A DNA stretch of 64,000 nt, from contig CAMGYJ010000011.1 in the NCBI GenBank assembly GCA_946122785.1, positions 8,494,001 to 8,558,000 of the forward strand. Reading direction: 5' to 3'. The notes beneath the pieces were generated by a model, which did not search any database, had not been told where the DNA came from, and saw only the letters and a list, made by a program, of their open reading frames with translations. Position numbers and translations under genes: made by a program. Numbering within the stretch: the first letter of the stretch is position 1; each line of letters starts with the position of its first letter. The DNA comes from Linum tenue (lineage: Eukaryota > Streptophyta > Magnoliopsida > Malpighiales > Linaceae). This document shows, in pieces, positions 34,386 to 43,787 of this stretch.

Positions 34386-35499
34386 ACTCTTCTAAAATCC
34401 ATTTTCTCTGTTTTCTGCTTTTCTCTCATCTCTTTTTGCTTCCTGGATTTGTGATTTCCTCCTTGGTTCTGTTGTTTCTCACCATTGGCATCTACATGGT
34501 CCCCGTGGTATTTGCGCAGGTGAATACCAAGTACGAACTGATGTTCAATGAGGCCGGCAAAGAGATGATATCGGCGAGATCCATTGATTTGCGCTTTGGT
34601 TTAAGGTGATTATTTTTATTCTCGCTCTCTTATTGAGTTTGTTTTATCATCTTTCCTGAATGGCTCCCTGCTCTCTCTTTTTTCTGCAGATCTGTTTCGT
34701 CTCTTTTCTGAGGAGGTTTTGGCGTTGAGATCATCAAGAGGGATTTCAGTGTGTTGAGTTGGTCGTTGAATCTAAGAAAAAAGTATCAGGTCCAGGAGAT
34801 TAGCTCTGGCTGCAACATCAACAGTATTGTTGATTGTGTGATAGTAAAGCGGTTTCTCTTTTCTTCTTGATATTTATTACATAGTACAGAGGTAGAGGAA
34901 CTCAAGAGCAAGTTACATATTGTTGTGTACATCTGATTAGAATTCTCTTACTATCTGGAGTTTAATATTCCATTATGCATTCTCGCATAAACCAATGTAT
35001 ATATGCTATTGTGATTTCTTTTGTTTGAGGATTTGTGATCAGCATTTGATACTTAATCAGTGACTCTCCTCTCTCCACATGTTATTTTCCAGTATTAGCT
35101 TTAAGAATTAGGTTTGGTTATAGTATGCTACTGTTAATGATTTCATATCCACCGGAATGCAAGCGATAAAATGCAACTGTCCGCTTGTGTTCTGCAACAA
35201 TGCCACATTCTCTTTTGTACTCACCATGTACTTAACGTTGCGTGTCGTTTTAAATTCCGGAGCTTGAAATGTGTAGATGAGTTCATGTTTAACTTTGGAC
35301 TTTAGCTAGCATGTTATGGACTTTGTAGAACAAATTTGATTGATGGAAATCAGATCAATAACTAAAAGATGTAGACAATCATGTTTATGTTTAATATGTT
35401 TGTATTTATACACTCATTAGCACATTACACAGTATGAAACATGAAAGGCAGTAGTTTTGTTTTGTTGATTTTGTTTTGTTTTCTTGATTTTGCTCAAAT

Positions 35500-35530
35500 C
35501 CCGACGCGGAGCGCGGGCAATGAAAACTAG
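35500..35530 (+). other. Helitron 2 3' terminal hairpin and CTAG end
   Basis: Stem CCCG-CGC pairs with GCG-CGGG with one bulged A, then CAATGAAAA and CTAG-T. It lies about 106 bp upstream of the TATA box of the next gene. Confidence 0.82.
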
Positions 35531-35636
35531 TATATATATATAGAGGGATACAGGCCCCGCACATCACTGACATCAGTTATTTACTTATTTATTAACCTTT
35601 TTTTTTTTTTTCCATTTACTCTTTCCCACCATCCGA

Positions 35637-35643
35637 TATAAAA
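35637..35643 (+). promoter_or_regulatory. TATA box of the SKP1/F-box/dsRBD gene
   Basis: TATAAAA sits 98 bp upstream of the start codon. A transcript start near 35668 would leave a leader of about 70 nt that contains no ATG. The Helitron end at 35530 leaves only about 106 bp of upstream host DNA before this box. Confidence 0.7.
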
Positions 35644-35740
35644 CCCCGAAAGGCGAAAACCCTAAAGAGATATCAATTCAGGGGCTGCCCTTATTCCCCT
35701 TCGCCTCGTCCTTGCCCTGATTTTCAATCGAACCGCCGGC

Positions 35741-37804
35741 ATGTCAAACGCCGAGGACGCCGCAACCGCCGGGAGGATCATCAAGTTGAAGTGCTCAAAC
35801 GGCTTCTGCTTCGAAGTGAACGAAGCCATTGCCAAGGAATTTAGCGCCTGCAAGAAATGGTCCAAGAAGGTGCTCGACGACGTCTTAACGCTCAAGAGTG
35901 TCTCTCAGCAGCATCTTGCCACGATTATCGCATTTTGCGCCAAGCAGGTGGAGTTTCGTGAGAGAGCTGCGGACGAAAGCGAGATGAATGGATTCCTCGA
36001 GGAGTACAAGAAGGGGCTCAACACAGACGAGCTCTGGGGTCTAACTAAGGCGGTACATTCCCTCGGCATCCCTTTTCTGTTCAACATGCTGAAATCGCTC
36101 ATTGTTGATCGCTTAAGGGGAAAGAGCGCCGAGTTCATCCTTACCTTCTTGGGGATCGGGCGGAAGGTCAATCTTGATACTGGCGTGCGCCGAGAAATTC
36201 TTCTGTGGATGCCCGGCACTCAATTAGTCGGATTGAGCCGCGTTTCCGAGTCGGTGAGATCTCTGATTGCTATGCCGGACTTCGTCGAAGCCCATCTAAA
36301 ATGCATGAAGCAGCAGCTATCGGCTCAGAAACCCAGTCACGCTGAAAGGGTATTTGGGAGGATCAAGAATTCGTTAACTTCTCGCTTCAACGGAGAGGGG
36401 CGTTCATGCTCGCTGTACTCAATTTTCGAGGACACCGAAGTTGAGCTTGATGAAATTCCGGAGTGTTTTGTCAAAAGCAGGATTGTGGGATCGGTAAATG
36501 GGCTGTTGTGTTCTGTTGGAATGTATACCGTCCATATACGGAGTCCAAATTCGGGTCATGTTTTCTCATTCCGACACTGGGACATGGAATTCGAAGCTAA
36601 AAGTGGAGAAGACATTCCATTTGGCTTTGGATATGATGGTCAGCGTGATGTTTACAAAGTGTTACAACTATGCCCACAAGCATCTAAGGTGATAGCTCGA
36701 GTTTTTGATTTGAAGACCTGCACCTGGAGGGTGATTGATGGTTTTGATTACGGCATAAAAGTAAGCAACGAGGTTGGAACTTTTGTTGATGGGTGTCTTT
36801 TCTTCCGAATGGATTCTGAAAAAATCATTGTCTCATTCAACCTTTCTACGGAGAAATTCAACATCACGCATCTGCCAAATCGTTTTAATGAGAATATGGA
36901 GTACTGGACATTAAGGCCCGTGGGTGAAAGCGTTGGTCTCTTTTGTTACGGTGACGGTTTTTGTGTGGGTTGGCTGATGAAACCTTCATCAGCGGAATGG
37001 GTGAAGACGTTCACAGTAAAGACAGATGTGCTCAACTGCAAATCAACTAGAGCGGTATATATTTCAGATACAAACAGGATTCTATTGCACACGGACCACA
37101 ACCTTGTTATCTGTGACACCAAGGAGAACAGGTTTAGGTGCCCTGCCCCAGATGCTCCCGCCTATGATTTTGCTGTCATCTACTTAGATACCCTCGTTGT
37201 GCTGCCTCATACGGCGAAGATTGCAATGAAGTATGTATCATACATGCACCCATATTCTCTGTCTTTCTTTGAAGCGAGCACCTTGCTTGCCACTTTTTAC
37301 ATGTTATGTTACTGTTGACCAGGAAAAAAAGAGACTCTAAGGCACGCCATGAAAGCCGGATGAATAAAATGCTGGAGAATCTTGGAATTGATCGCTCCTT
37401 ATCATCATATGATGTAAGTTCTTACCCCAACCAAATCTTATTCAAACATCTACAATGGCTGCCTCTAATGTTGATTTTGATGGTGGGCTGACTGCTTTGC
37501 AGGCGTTGGCAGAACTTTGCTTGATGAAAGGCTTGCCGGCACCATGTTACCTTGCCGAATTACAACCCTGTGAGTGAAAGAGTCTTAAATTCACAGCCCA
37601 AAGTCATACCAGTATGTGTATATAATTTGGTTGTTTGGGTTTACGATGAAAGGTGGCGGGTACACAGCTGCAGTGTCTTTGAAGGGCTACCGTACACAAG
37701 AGTCAGAAGAGCCACTACGTAAAAAGAAGACAGCTGGTTTAAGTAAAGCACTTGATTTAGTCGCAGAAGCAATGTTGGAGTATATAGCATGGGCGGGCAT
37801 ATAG
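35741..37804 (+). CDS. SKP1-like / F-box / FBA / dsRNA-binding-domain fusion protein (four exons)
   Basis: Predicted exons 35741-37230, 37323-37413, 37503-37569 and 37653-37804 sum to 1800 nt (599 residues), with GT/AG introns and matching phases 2, 0 and 1. Residues 12-75 resemble the SKP1 POZ fold (IIKLKCSNGFCFEVNEAIA; LATIIAFCAKQVEF) and 95-140 the SKP1 C-terminal helices (LWGLTKAVHSLGIPFLFNML; DRLRGKSAEFI). Residues about 147-187 look like an F-box (EILLWMPGTQLVGLSRVSES; RSLIAMPDFVEAHLK) and 247-485 like an F-box-associated domain (SVNGLLCSVG, PFGFGYD, YKVLQL, GTFVDGCLFF, IVSFNLSTEKF). Residues about 524-594 fit a dsRNA-binding domain (ALAELCLMKGLPAPCYLAEL; GGYTAAVSLKGYRT; helix LSKALDLVAEAMLEYI). 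Normally SKP1 and F-box proteins are separate SCF subunits. If intron 3 is retained, translation stops at 37578 and the dsRBD is cut. Domain calls are from motif reading; function (an RNA-directed ubiquitin ligase adaptor, for instance) is inference. Confidence 0.85.
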
Positions 37805-38835
37805 CGATGTAGAAGGCATGTTTTCAACATATGCTGTTTCTGGGTAGACATGTTCAGGTACTTTTTGTTGATACTTTCTCATTGCTTAGGGGAAGCTTAT
37901 GTGCTTTGCTTGTAGACGATATATGAAAACTAACTCAGTTATTGGGGTTAACTGCCAGATATGTGACACATGTTGTATGCGGATAGGGCAACTAATTGGA
38001 TATTTGAGTGTGATTTTTTTTGGTTTAAAACTCCTTCGAACATGTTTGCGTAATAGATCATTCTGATCGCAGCAGAGCTTGTCACTCAATTCAATATTTT
38101 TGCCTTGTAGGGATGGATGTTCATGACCTCCTTGATATTTTACGAGGGCAGAGAAGGTATCAACTTGATTTGGCATGGAAAGGAAGACTATTAGTATGTG
38201 GTTGGACCAACATTTGAACTCGATTTCAGTGTTGAGAATGTTGATTCTCTTTCGAGCATGTATGAAGCACAACTATAGAGAATATGTTGTTTTGACATTT
38301 GCAGCATTGGGGAACTTTTTCAGGGGCGATCCGTTCCGTTTGAACTTGAAGTGAGAAGACAATTATTAACGATAACCAATGGTTGCAGTCAGATTATTGA
38401 TGATATTTCGCTACGAGTATCTTTGGAAACCCTTAATGCAACCGATTGGTCGTATTGGACTATATGGGACCAAATCGGTGTTTAGAGTGGATCACATCGT
38501 ATCGAAGGTAATTCGGTTTGGTCCTTGCCCCGATGAGTTTTATAAGCGTTGGAGAAAAATGAACTCAATTGATGCTTGATCGTTGCTGAGAAAAATGGTC
38601 TGTCAATGATCGCTATAGGGTGGTAGGGTACAACGTTCAACATTTTAGAGTAACACGATCAACTCTTCATTGCTCTACACAGAAGTGATGGACATTTCAT
38701 CGCTTTCAAAGCAAGCGATCCATATTAAATGGTTTACATCCAAGCGATAGAATTTCCACCATGTACAATCTGCACCTAATAAATAGTGTCCTTTGACCGT
38801 CCAAGCGATTATATGTCTAAATTGTATGTAACCTA
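37805..38835. other. 3' region of the fusion gene and spacer
   Basis: No recognised gene. A 66-residue frame at 38379-38579 (plus) and a 128-residue frame at 38272-37886 (minus) show no domain. Possibly holds the 3' UTR of the preceding gene. Confidence 0.5.
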
Positions 38836-38999
38836 AGTTATTTTAAATTGCATATATGGCTATGGGTAGAAAGTTCCAGCTACTTATTTGGTGGAAAGGT
38901 TGGATCCCACATTTAGGAGTTATTTTAAATTGCATATATGGCTATGGGTAGAAAGTTCCAGCTACTTATTTGGTGGAAAGGTTGGATCCCACATTTAGG
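38836..38999. repeat. Perfect 82-bp tandem duplication
   Basis: AGTTATTTTAAATTGCATAT starts at 38836 and 38918, each unit ending CCCACATTTAGG; the two copies look identical. The second copy is interrupted at its end by the hAT element at 38996, whose target duplication CCCACATT lies in this unit. Confidence 0.95.
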
Positions 39000-40018
39000 A
39001 ATGACAATGGGGCAGGTCCGGAGCGAGTATCACCATATCCATACCCGCCCCGTGCAGTGGCGGATTCAGAAAATTTTTATAGGGGTGTCCTCTTCCAAAA
39101 ATTAAATTTAATTAAATAATTCATAAATAAAAAAATAAAAAAATATCTGATTAGTGCAAATATACCATATTAGACAATAATTCTCGAACTGATTACATAT
39201 TCAATTTCTAACATTGTTCCTGATGTAACTCAAACTTGAAAGACTCTTTCAACTCTTGCACTATACCTATAAAATCAATTCAAATTAAGGATAGTTCAAA
39301 TGAGTTTAATTGTTAGGTTTTGAAAATAATTGGGAATAAAGAATAGTGTTATTACTATAACATAGTGTTTAAAATAAAACAACAAATGAGTTGCAACCTA
39401 GAGAATATGTTTAATAATAGTAGTGTCCTAGGTTTGAATAACACAGAGTACTACTTATATATTTTTAATCATACGCAAACTACTACCGATGACAGGATAA
39501 TCGTTTTTCAAAATTTAAGGGTGTCCCGGATTACCAATTATAATTTTTTTTATCAATACGAAACTACTACCGGGGGTTGGATAATCGTTTTCCCAAATTT
39601 TAGGGGTGTCCAGGGACACCCCTAAAGACCCATGTATCCGCCACTGGCCCCGTGGTAGGTCGGGTACAAGTCAGGTAATTTATCATGGGGCGCGGGTCGG
39701 GGGCAGGTCGACCCAATGGGTATGTAGTTTATGTGGAAAACATTAGAAATATTCGTTATTTTCATTAAAAAATCAAGAAAGAAACCATAATACGATAAAA
39801 TGTAGTTAAATTATTGGAGAAATTGAGATTTTCACTTAATTACAACTTTATTATAGCTAAAATATGAGGTAATAAGAGAAAATTCCTAAGTAATTTGACT
39901 AAGATTACATATATTTAGGCAAGAACGGGTCAAGAATGGGGCGGGTCTGGGCAGGTCGGGTCGATGAGAGGTACCCATGCCCGCCCCGGCCCAAAACAGG
40001 TCGAAATTGTCATCCATA
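38996..40018. mobile_element. Non-autonomous hAT element with a second hAT nested inside
   Basis: Termini TAGGAATGACAAT and, inverted, TATGGATGACAAT; perfect 8-bp target duplication CCCACATT at 38988-38995 and 40019-40026. Without the nested element it is about 423 bp. The ends are GC-rich GGGGCGGG/CCCGCCCC words and the core is AT-rich. It is the better preserved relative of the copy at 2125-2495. Confidence 0.92.
39055..39646. mobile_element. Nested hAT element, 592 bp
   Basis: Termini CAGTGGCGGATTCAG and, inverted, CAGTGGCGGATACAT, with perfect 8-bp target duplication GCCCCGTG at 39047-39054 and 39647-39654. The interior is AT-rich with two GGGTGTCC-bearing sub-terminal segments. It encodes nothing recognisable. 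It must be younger than the element it sits in. Confidence 0.95.
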
Positions 40019-40028
40019 CCCACATTGG

Positions 40029-40850
40029 GATTTTTTCCCAAACTACCATCGTTAAATTCTTTTACAAAACTACCACCCAACCCAATAAAATTTACAAAAC
40101 TACCACCATTAATCGAAAACAGCACCCCGAGGGGCGGTTCTCCTTCAAACCGCACTCGGAAGAGGTGGTTCATGCTAGGGCAGCCGGGAAACCGCTTCTC
40201 CACGTGGCGGTCCATGCACCGTGCGATTGGGAGGCGATCCGCCGGCTAACCTCCTTCCAGCAGAGCGATCCGCGTCGCCCCTCCTCTAACTGTTCCCCGA
40301 GTGCGCGATTTCTGGTGGAGGAAAATTATCAAATTGCCCCCCACCAAGCGGTTCATACACTATAAATACCCCCCTTCCTCTCATTTTCTTCACACCAAAA
40401 CCAATCTCCTCTCTCTCTCTCTCTCCAAGTTTATCACTCTACCCATCCCCCTCTCCACCAAAAAACCTTGGAAATAGTGGTTTGTTGATTGCGGCTAAAT
40501 TCGATCTGCCATAAAAAAAACTTTTCTATGGATTTTCATTCAAAACCAGTAGAATCCCTGTCTGGTTCCTAAAAAATGGCCGATATTTTCGAAGAGGAGG
40601 GTATTTACTATGATGACTATCAAGCGGTATGTACTTATTTTACCTAAATTTGTTGTTGTTGTAATGATTTTATTTAATCTATATACTAATTGATTTATGT
40701 TGTTGTTATGCTATCGTAGGTTGCGGAGGATGTTGATATCTACAGCCGAAGATATTATGTTGATCAAGGACCGATTGATCCGACTGTTTTATACGACCAA
40801 ACTAATCATCGTTAAAGGGATGTTTGGAACGACCACAAGGTACATATTAT
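40029..40850 (+). mobile_element. MULE-like 5' end carrying a plant-mobile-domain gene start
   Basis: The segment opens GGGATTTTTTCCCAAACTACC, a beginning of the Mutator-like style also seen at 45740 (GAGATTTTTCCAGAAATAG), followed by repeated AAACTACCACC words and CCCGAGGGGCGGTT-type words. A TATA box (TATAAATACC, 40371-40380) and CT-rich leader lead to the gene start at 40576. The partner end is not in the window because an LTR interrupts it. Classification as MULE is inferred from the terminal style and from the known association of PMD genes with such elements. Confidence 0.5.
40576..40839 (+). pseudogene. Plant mobile domain (PMD/MAIN-like) protein, N-terminal fragment
   Basis: Exon 1 (40576-40626) reads MADIFEEEGIYYDDYQA; exon 2 (40720-40839) reads VAEDVDIYSRRYYVDQGPID, then PTVLYDQTNHR, TAA at 40813-40815, RDVWNDHK. 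The block GPIDPTVLYDQTNHR is the usual opening of plant-mobile-domain ('serine/threonine phosphatase 7 long form homolog') proteins, where NHRS..VW follows. The in-frame TAA and loss of everything downstream at the LTR make it a pseudogene. Intron GT/AG with phase 0. Confidence 0.75.
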
Positions 40851-41400
40851 TGATTCGGGCCTAATTGTACGCATTTTATCCCCGTTTTTCTTGGGCATTT
40901 GTGGCATTTGTGCTCCTAAAAGGGTGGTTTTAGGCTAGATTTCTTGTGTTTTAACGTATTTCAGGATCTAACAGGTGAAACTAGCCCCAGGAGTCGAAAG
41001 TTGGAAGAAAAGGAGTGAAGACCAGTAAAAGAAGTGAAAAAGGCCAGTTCACGGTTTCCCTTGGGAGTTCACGGTCTTCTAAGAACGTGAACTGGAAGCA
41101 AAAACCGTAAATCGTAAGGAGTCCAGAGCATTCTCAGAGGTTAGTGACGCCAGGCGAGTTCACGATCACTAAGACCGTGAACTGGAGCTCTTGCCTGTTG
41201 TCGCAACCGTCCCTTCAGGGTCCGATGTCGTCGCGTTGGCATTTTTGGGAGTCGCCATCGATCTTACTTGGAGTGGATCGAACACTCTTCGGTCGGCTCT
41301 AACCTTAGGGTCAGAACCGAGATATGGTCTGCGGTTAAGAGATTTGGGTTCGGGAGTACGGTTACGTGTGGGGAAGTGAAATCACACCCACGACGCCCTC
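40851..41400 (+). repeat. Probable Tat-type LTR fragment
   Basis: Starts TGATTCGGGCCTAATTG and shows the leader style of Tat LTRs (CGTTTT...TTTCAGGATC). At 41045-41195 it has four GTTCACGG or CGTGAACTGG words comparable to those at 48520-48570. The right boundary is not defined and no PPT, PBS or coding part is attached, so it is a fragment or solo LTR. Confidence 0.5.
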
Positions 41401-41882
41401 AATCGGTACTATTTAAGTTGATAAGTTTTATATGAATTGGGTGTACTTTGAGCAATATTTTTGTAATTTTAGGGTCCCACTTGACCATTAAAGAAATTAA
41501 ATCGTATTAATTGTAATTTAATTGTACGCCCACTGATGTAAAGGATAAAGTTAATTGATTAGTTGGACTCGAACCTTATCGGTTGCCTACGTACCCGTAA
41601 AACGGGATCAAAGTCCACATAGTTCGTTTGAACTTTGACAATTTAATTGTAATCACGTTCCACTGATCGTGATTTTCGTATTATAATTTTGTTAATAAAA
41701 ATTCATTTAGATTGTTATGAGGTTATGACAATAAATGCAAGTATTTTAGTTATTAGGAAGTATTGTGACGTATTGAAAAAAAAAAGAGATAAACTTAAAC
41801 CGCATTCTACATTTCGTATTAAGGACTTTAAACAAATAAAATTAAGCGGGATGGTGTAATTAATGCATAATGGGTTGGCAGC

Positions 41883-42437
41883 TAGGGATGGCAAATTACC
41901 CACCCATGGGTAATTATACCCAAACCCAAGTAGACCCATTGATAATGGGTTGGGTATGGGTGAAGTGCTATGGATTTGGGGGTTTATAGATGGGTTTGGG
42001 TTTGGGGCTTTCATAATCTAAATGGGTATGGGTTGGAATAGGATATCCATTTACTTGAGGGTGTTTTAACTACACATGCAAAAATTGGACCTATTTGCAA
42101 AACTTGAAAAGTTTAGGTACCAAAATGTAAGACCAAAAAAATTTAGGTACCAAAACGTAATTTTCTATCGATATTTTGAGGACTTATATGCAAAAAAAAT
42201 TAAATTTAGGTACTAAATATGCATGTCTATTAAGTTTGGGTACCAAACTGTAATTTGTATTTGGGCATGGGTACAAACCCAAATCCATTTGATATAAACC
42301 CAACTCAACCCAAAGTAAATGGGTATGGGTACAAACCCATCAAACTCTACCCATATCCATCTATTTGGATTTCATACCCAACCCAATTGGGTTGGATAGT
42401 AAGAAACCTATGGGTATGGACAAAGTTGCCATCCCTA
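41883..42437. mobile_element. Non-autonomous hAT element, 555 bp
   Basis: Perfect termini TAGGGATGGCAA/TTGCCATCCCTA and perfect 8-bp target duplication TTGGCAGC at 41875-41882 and 42438-42445. Ends are GGGTATGGGT/ACCCATACCC words; the core repeats 'TTTAGGTACCAAAATGTAA'. Noncoding. Confidence 0.95.
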
Positions 42438-42504
42438 TTGGCAGCCCAACTGTCTAAGTTGTTACCCAAGGGGGCGTTCGCCTTCTAGAACAAGGGTTCG
42501 AAAC

Positions 42505-43439
42505 AGGCTGAGATCAGGTGACTAAGGGGGTCCCCTTAGTCATATGGCTAAGTGAATCTCAGCCACTCAACCTCATTAAAATCCAAGGGCTCCTATTAGT
42601 CCAATTTAATGAAGGGTAATGTAGTCATTCCATGTTTATTTTCAACTTTTAATTATAAAAGAAAAAAAATTGCTTCGTCCCGTCCCTTTGCGTCGCCTCC
42701 CCGCGCCGCCTCCGGTGAATTACCCGTAGCCATTATCCCATTCCCCCTGGCACCATTATTTCCATTCCCCAGAGAGAGAGTTCCCCCTGGCGCCATTATT
42801 CCATTCCCCAGAGAGAGAGAGATTTGTGATGTTTGTTGACATATTTTGTAATGTTTGTAAACTTTGTTATTTTTGTCAACCATGTTTGTAATGTTTTTTA
42901 TGTCTAAAAAACAACCTGGTTGACTTTTGGATGAAACTTCTCTATATAGGGATGAAGCCTCCAAAGTCAACCCGGGTGTTTTTTCAGTTCGTATGGATTG
43001 TCGGTCTAGTTTGTCATTTTTGTCCACCATGTTCATTGTTTTGTATGTCTAAAAAACACCCGGGTTGACTTTGGGAAGGAGCCCCTCTATATAGGGATGA
43101 AGCATCCAAAGTCAACCCGGTTGTTTTTTCTTTTTGTATGGTTTGTATTTTTTGTCGATCTAGTTTGTATTGTTTGTACAGTTCATACGTTTGTAATGTT
43201 TGTGAATCTGTTTGTATGTTTTGTCGCTCTAGTTTGTATTGTTCGTATGTTTGTATGATTTGTACTGATTAAATCCGGTTTGTATACTTCGTAATTTTTC
43301 ATAATACCCAAACTACCCCTGTCATTAATTAAATAGCCCTTCCCACTTTATAACTATTGGATTGAAGTGTCCAGATCTAATGGCTAGGAGGGGCTTAGTC
43401 AAGTGACTAAGGACCCCCCTAGTCATGGGATCCGCTCTC
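42505..43439. mobile_element. Non-autonomous Mutator-like element, 935 bp
   Basis: The 9-bp target duplication GTTCGAAAC (42496-42504 and 43440-43448) flanks termini with sub-terminal TGACTAAGGGGGTCC on the left and TGACTAGGGGGGTCC, inverted, on the right; the outermost 14 bp are diverged. The interior contains two large hairpins in a 146-bp tandem duplication and GC-poor TTTGTAATGTTTG repeats. No transposase. Confidence 0.85.
42900..43130. repeat. Duplicated hairpin unit inside the Mutator-like element
   Basis: Two units (about 42902-42985 and 43048-43130, period 146) each consist of an arm such as AACACCCGGGTTGACTTTGG, about 35 nt containing TCTATATAGGGATGAAGC, and the inverse arm CCAAAGTCAACCCGGGTGTT. 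Arms are 23-24 bp with few mismatches. Confidence 0.85.
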
Positions 43440-43579
43440 GTTCGAAACCCCCTCAAGTAGGCATTTTTGGTTTCTCGTTTTGTTTCAGAAACGGGGTGGA
43501 AGGGTAGTTTGGTAATTACTAAAAATGCGATGGCAAGGTTGCGTAATTAAAACAAAACCCTAAGAGCATTTTTGCCATT

Positions 43580-43760
43580 TCAAACTACGGATTATATAAG
43601 TATCTCTTAGCAAACCCTAATCCCCTCTAACCCTAAGCGGCGTCCGCTCTCTCTCTCATCTTCTCACTCGCCTCTCCCATTCTCACCTCTCTCTCGTCCT
43701 CTCCTCCAGAGGAGAACAAAAAAAAAACCCTAATCCTAATACAAGCCTCTCTCTCGGCTC
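43580..43760 (+). promoter_or_regulatory. Promoter-like segment with telo-box motifs
   Basis: TATATAAG (about 43593) is followed by AAACCCTAA (43612) and AAAACCCTAATCC (43727) in a CT-rich leader. AAACCCTAA (telo-box) with CT-rich leaders is characteristic of plant ribosomal-protein and other translation genes. A hAT element interrupts the leader at 43788, and AAAACCCTAGCC recurs right after it. No intact coding region follows, so this may be a remnant or an unannotatable gene start. Confidence 0.4.
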
Positions 43761-43787
43761 ACTTCTCTCTCGCCTCTCTCTTCTAGT

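Larger units (their letters stand above)
33602..35530 (+). mobile_element. Non-autonomous Helitron 2, about 1.9 kb
   Basis: The 3' end has the imperfect hairpin CCCGACGC-GGA-GCGCGGG (35500-35517) and CTAG (35527-35530) followed by T. It starts in the (TA)n tract right after Helitron 1; the region 33630-33770 matches the start of Helitron 1. The exact 5' TC is not identifiable. It contains a 169-bp tandem duplication and an exon-like piece at about 34520-34607 (frame NTKYELMFNEAGKEMIS) of unknown origin. Confidence 0.7.

Noticed and set aside
38379..38579. 66-residue frame downstream of the fusion gene
   Set aside because: Short, without domain or homology that I can recognise, and in a stop-rich neighbourhood.
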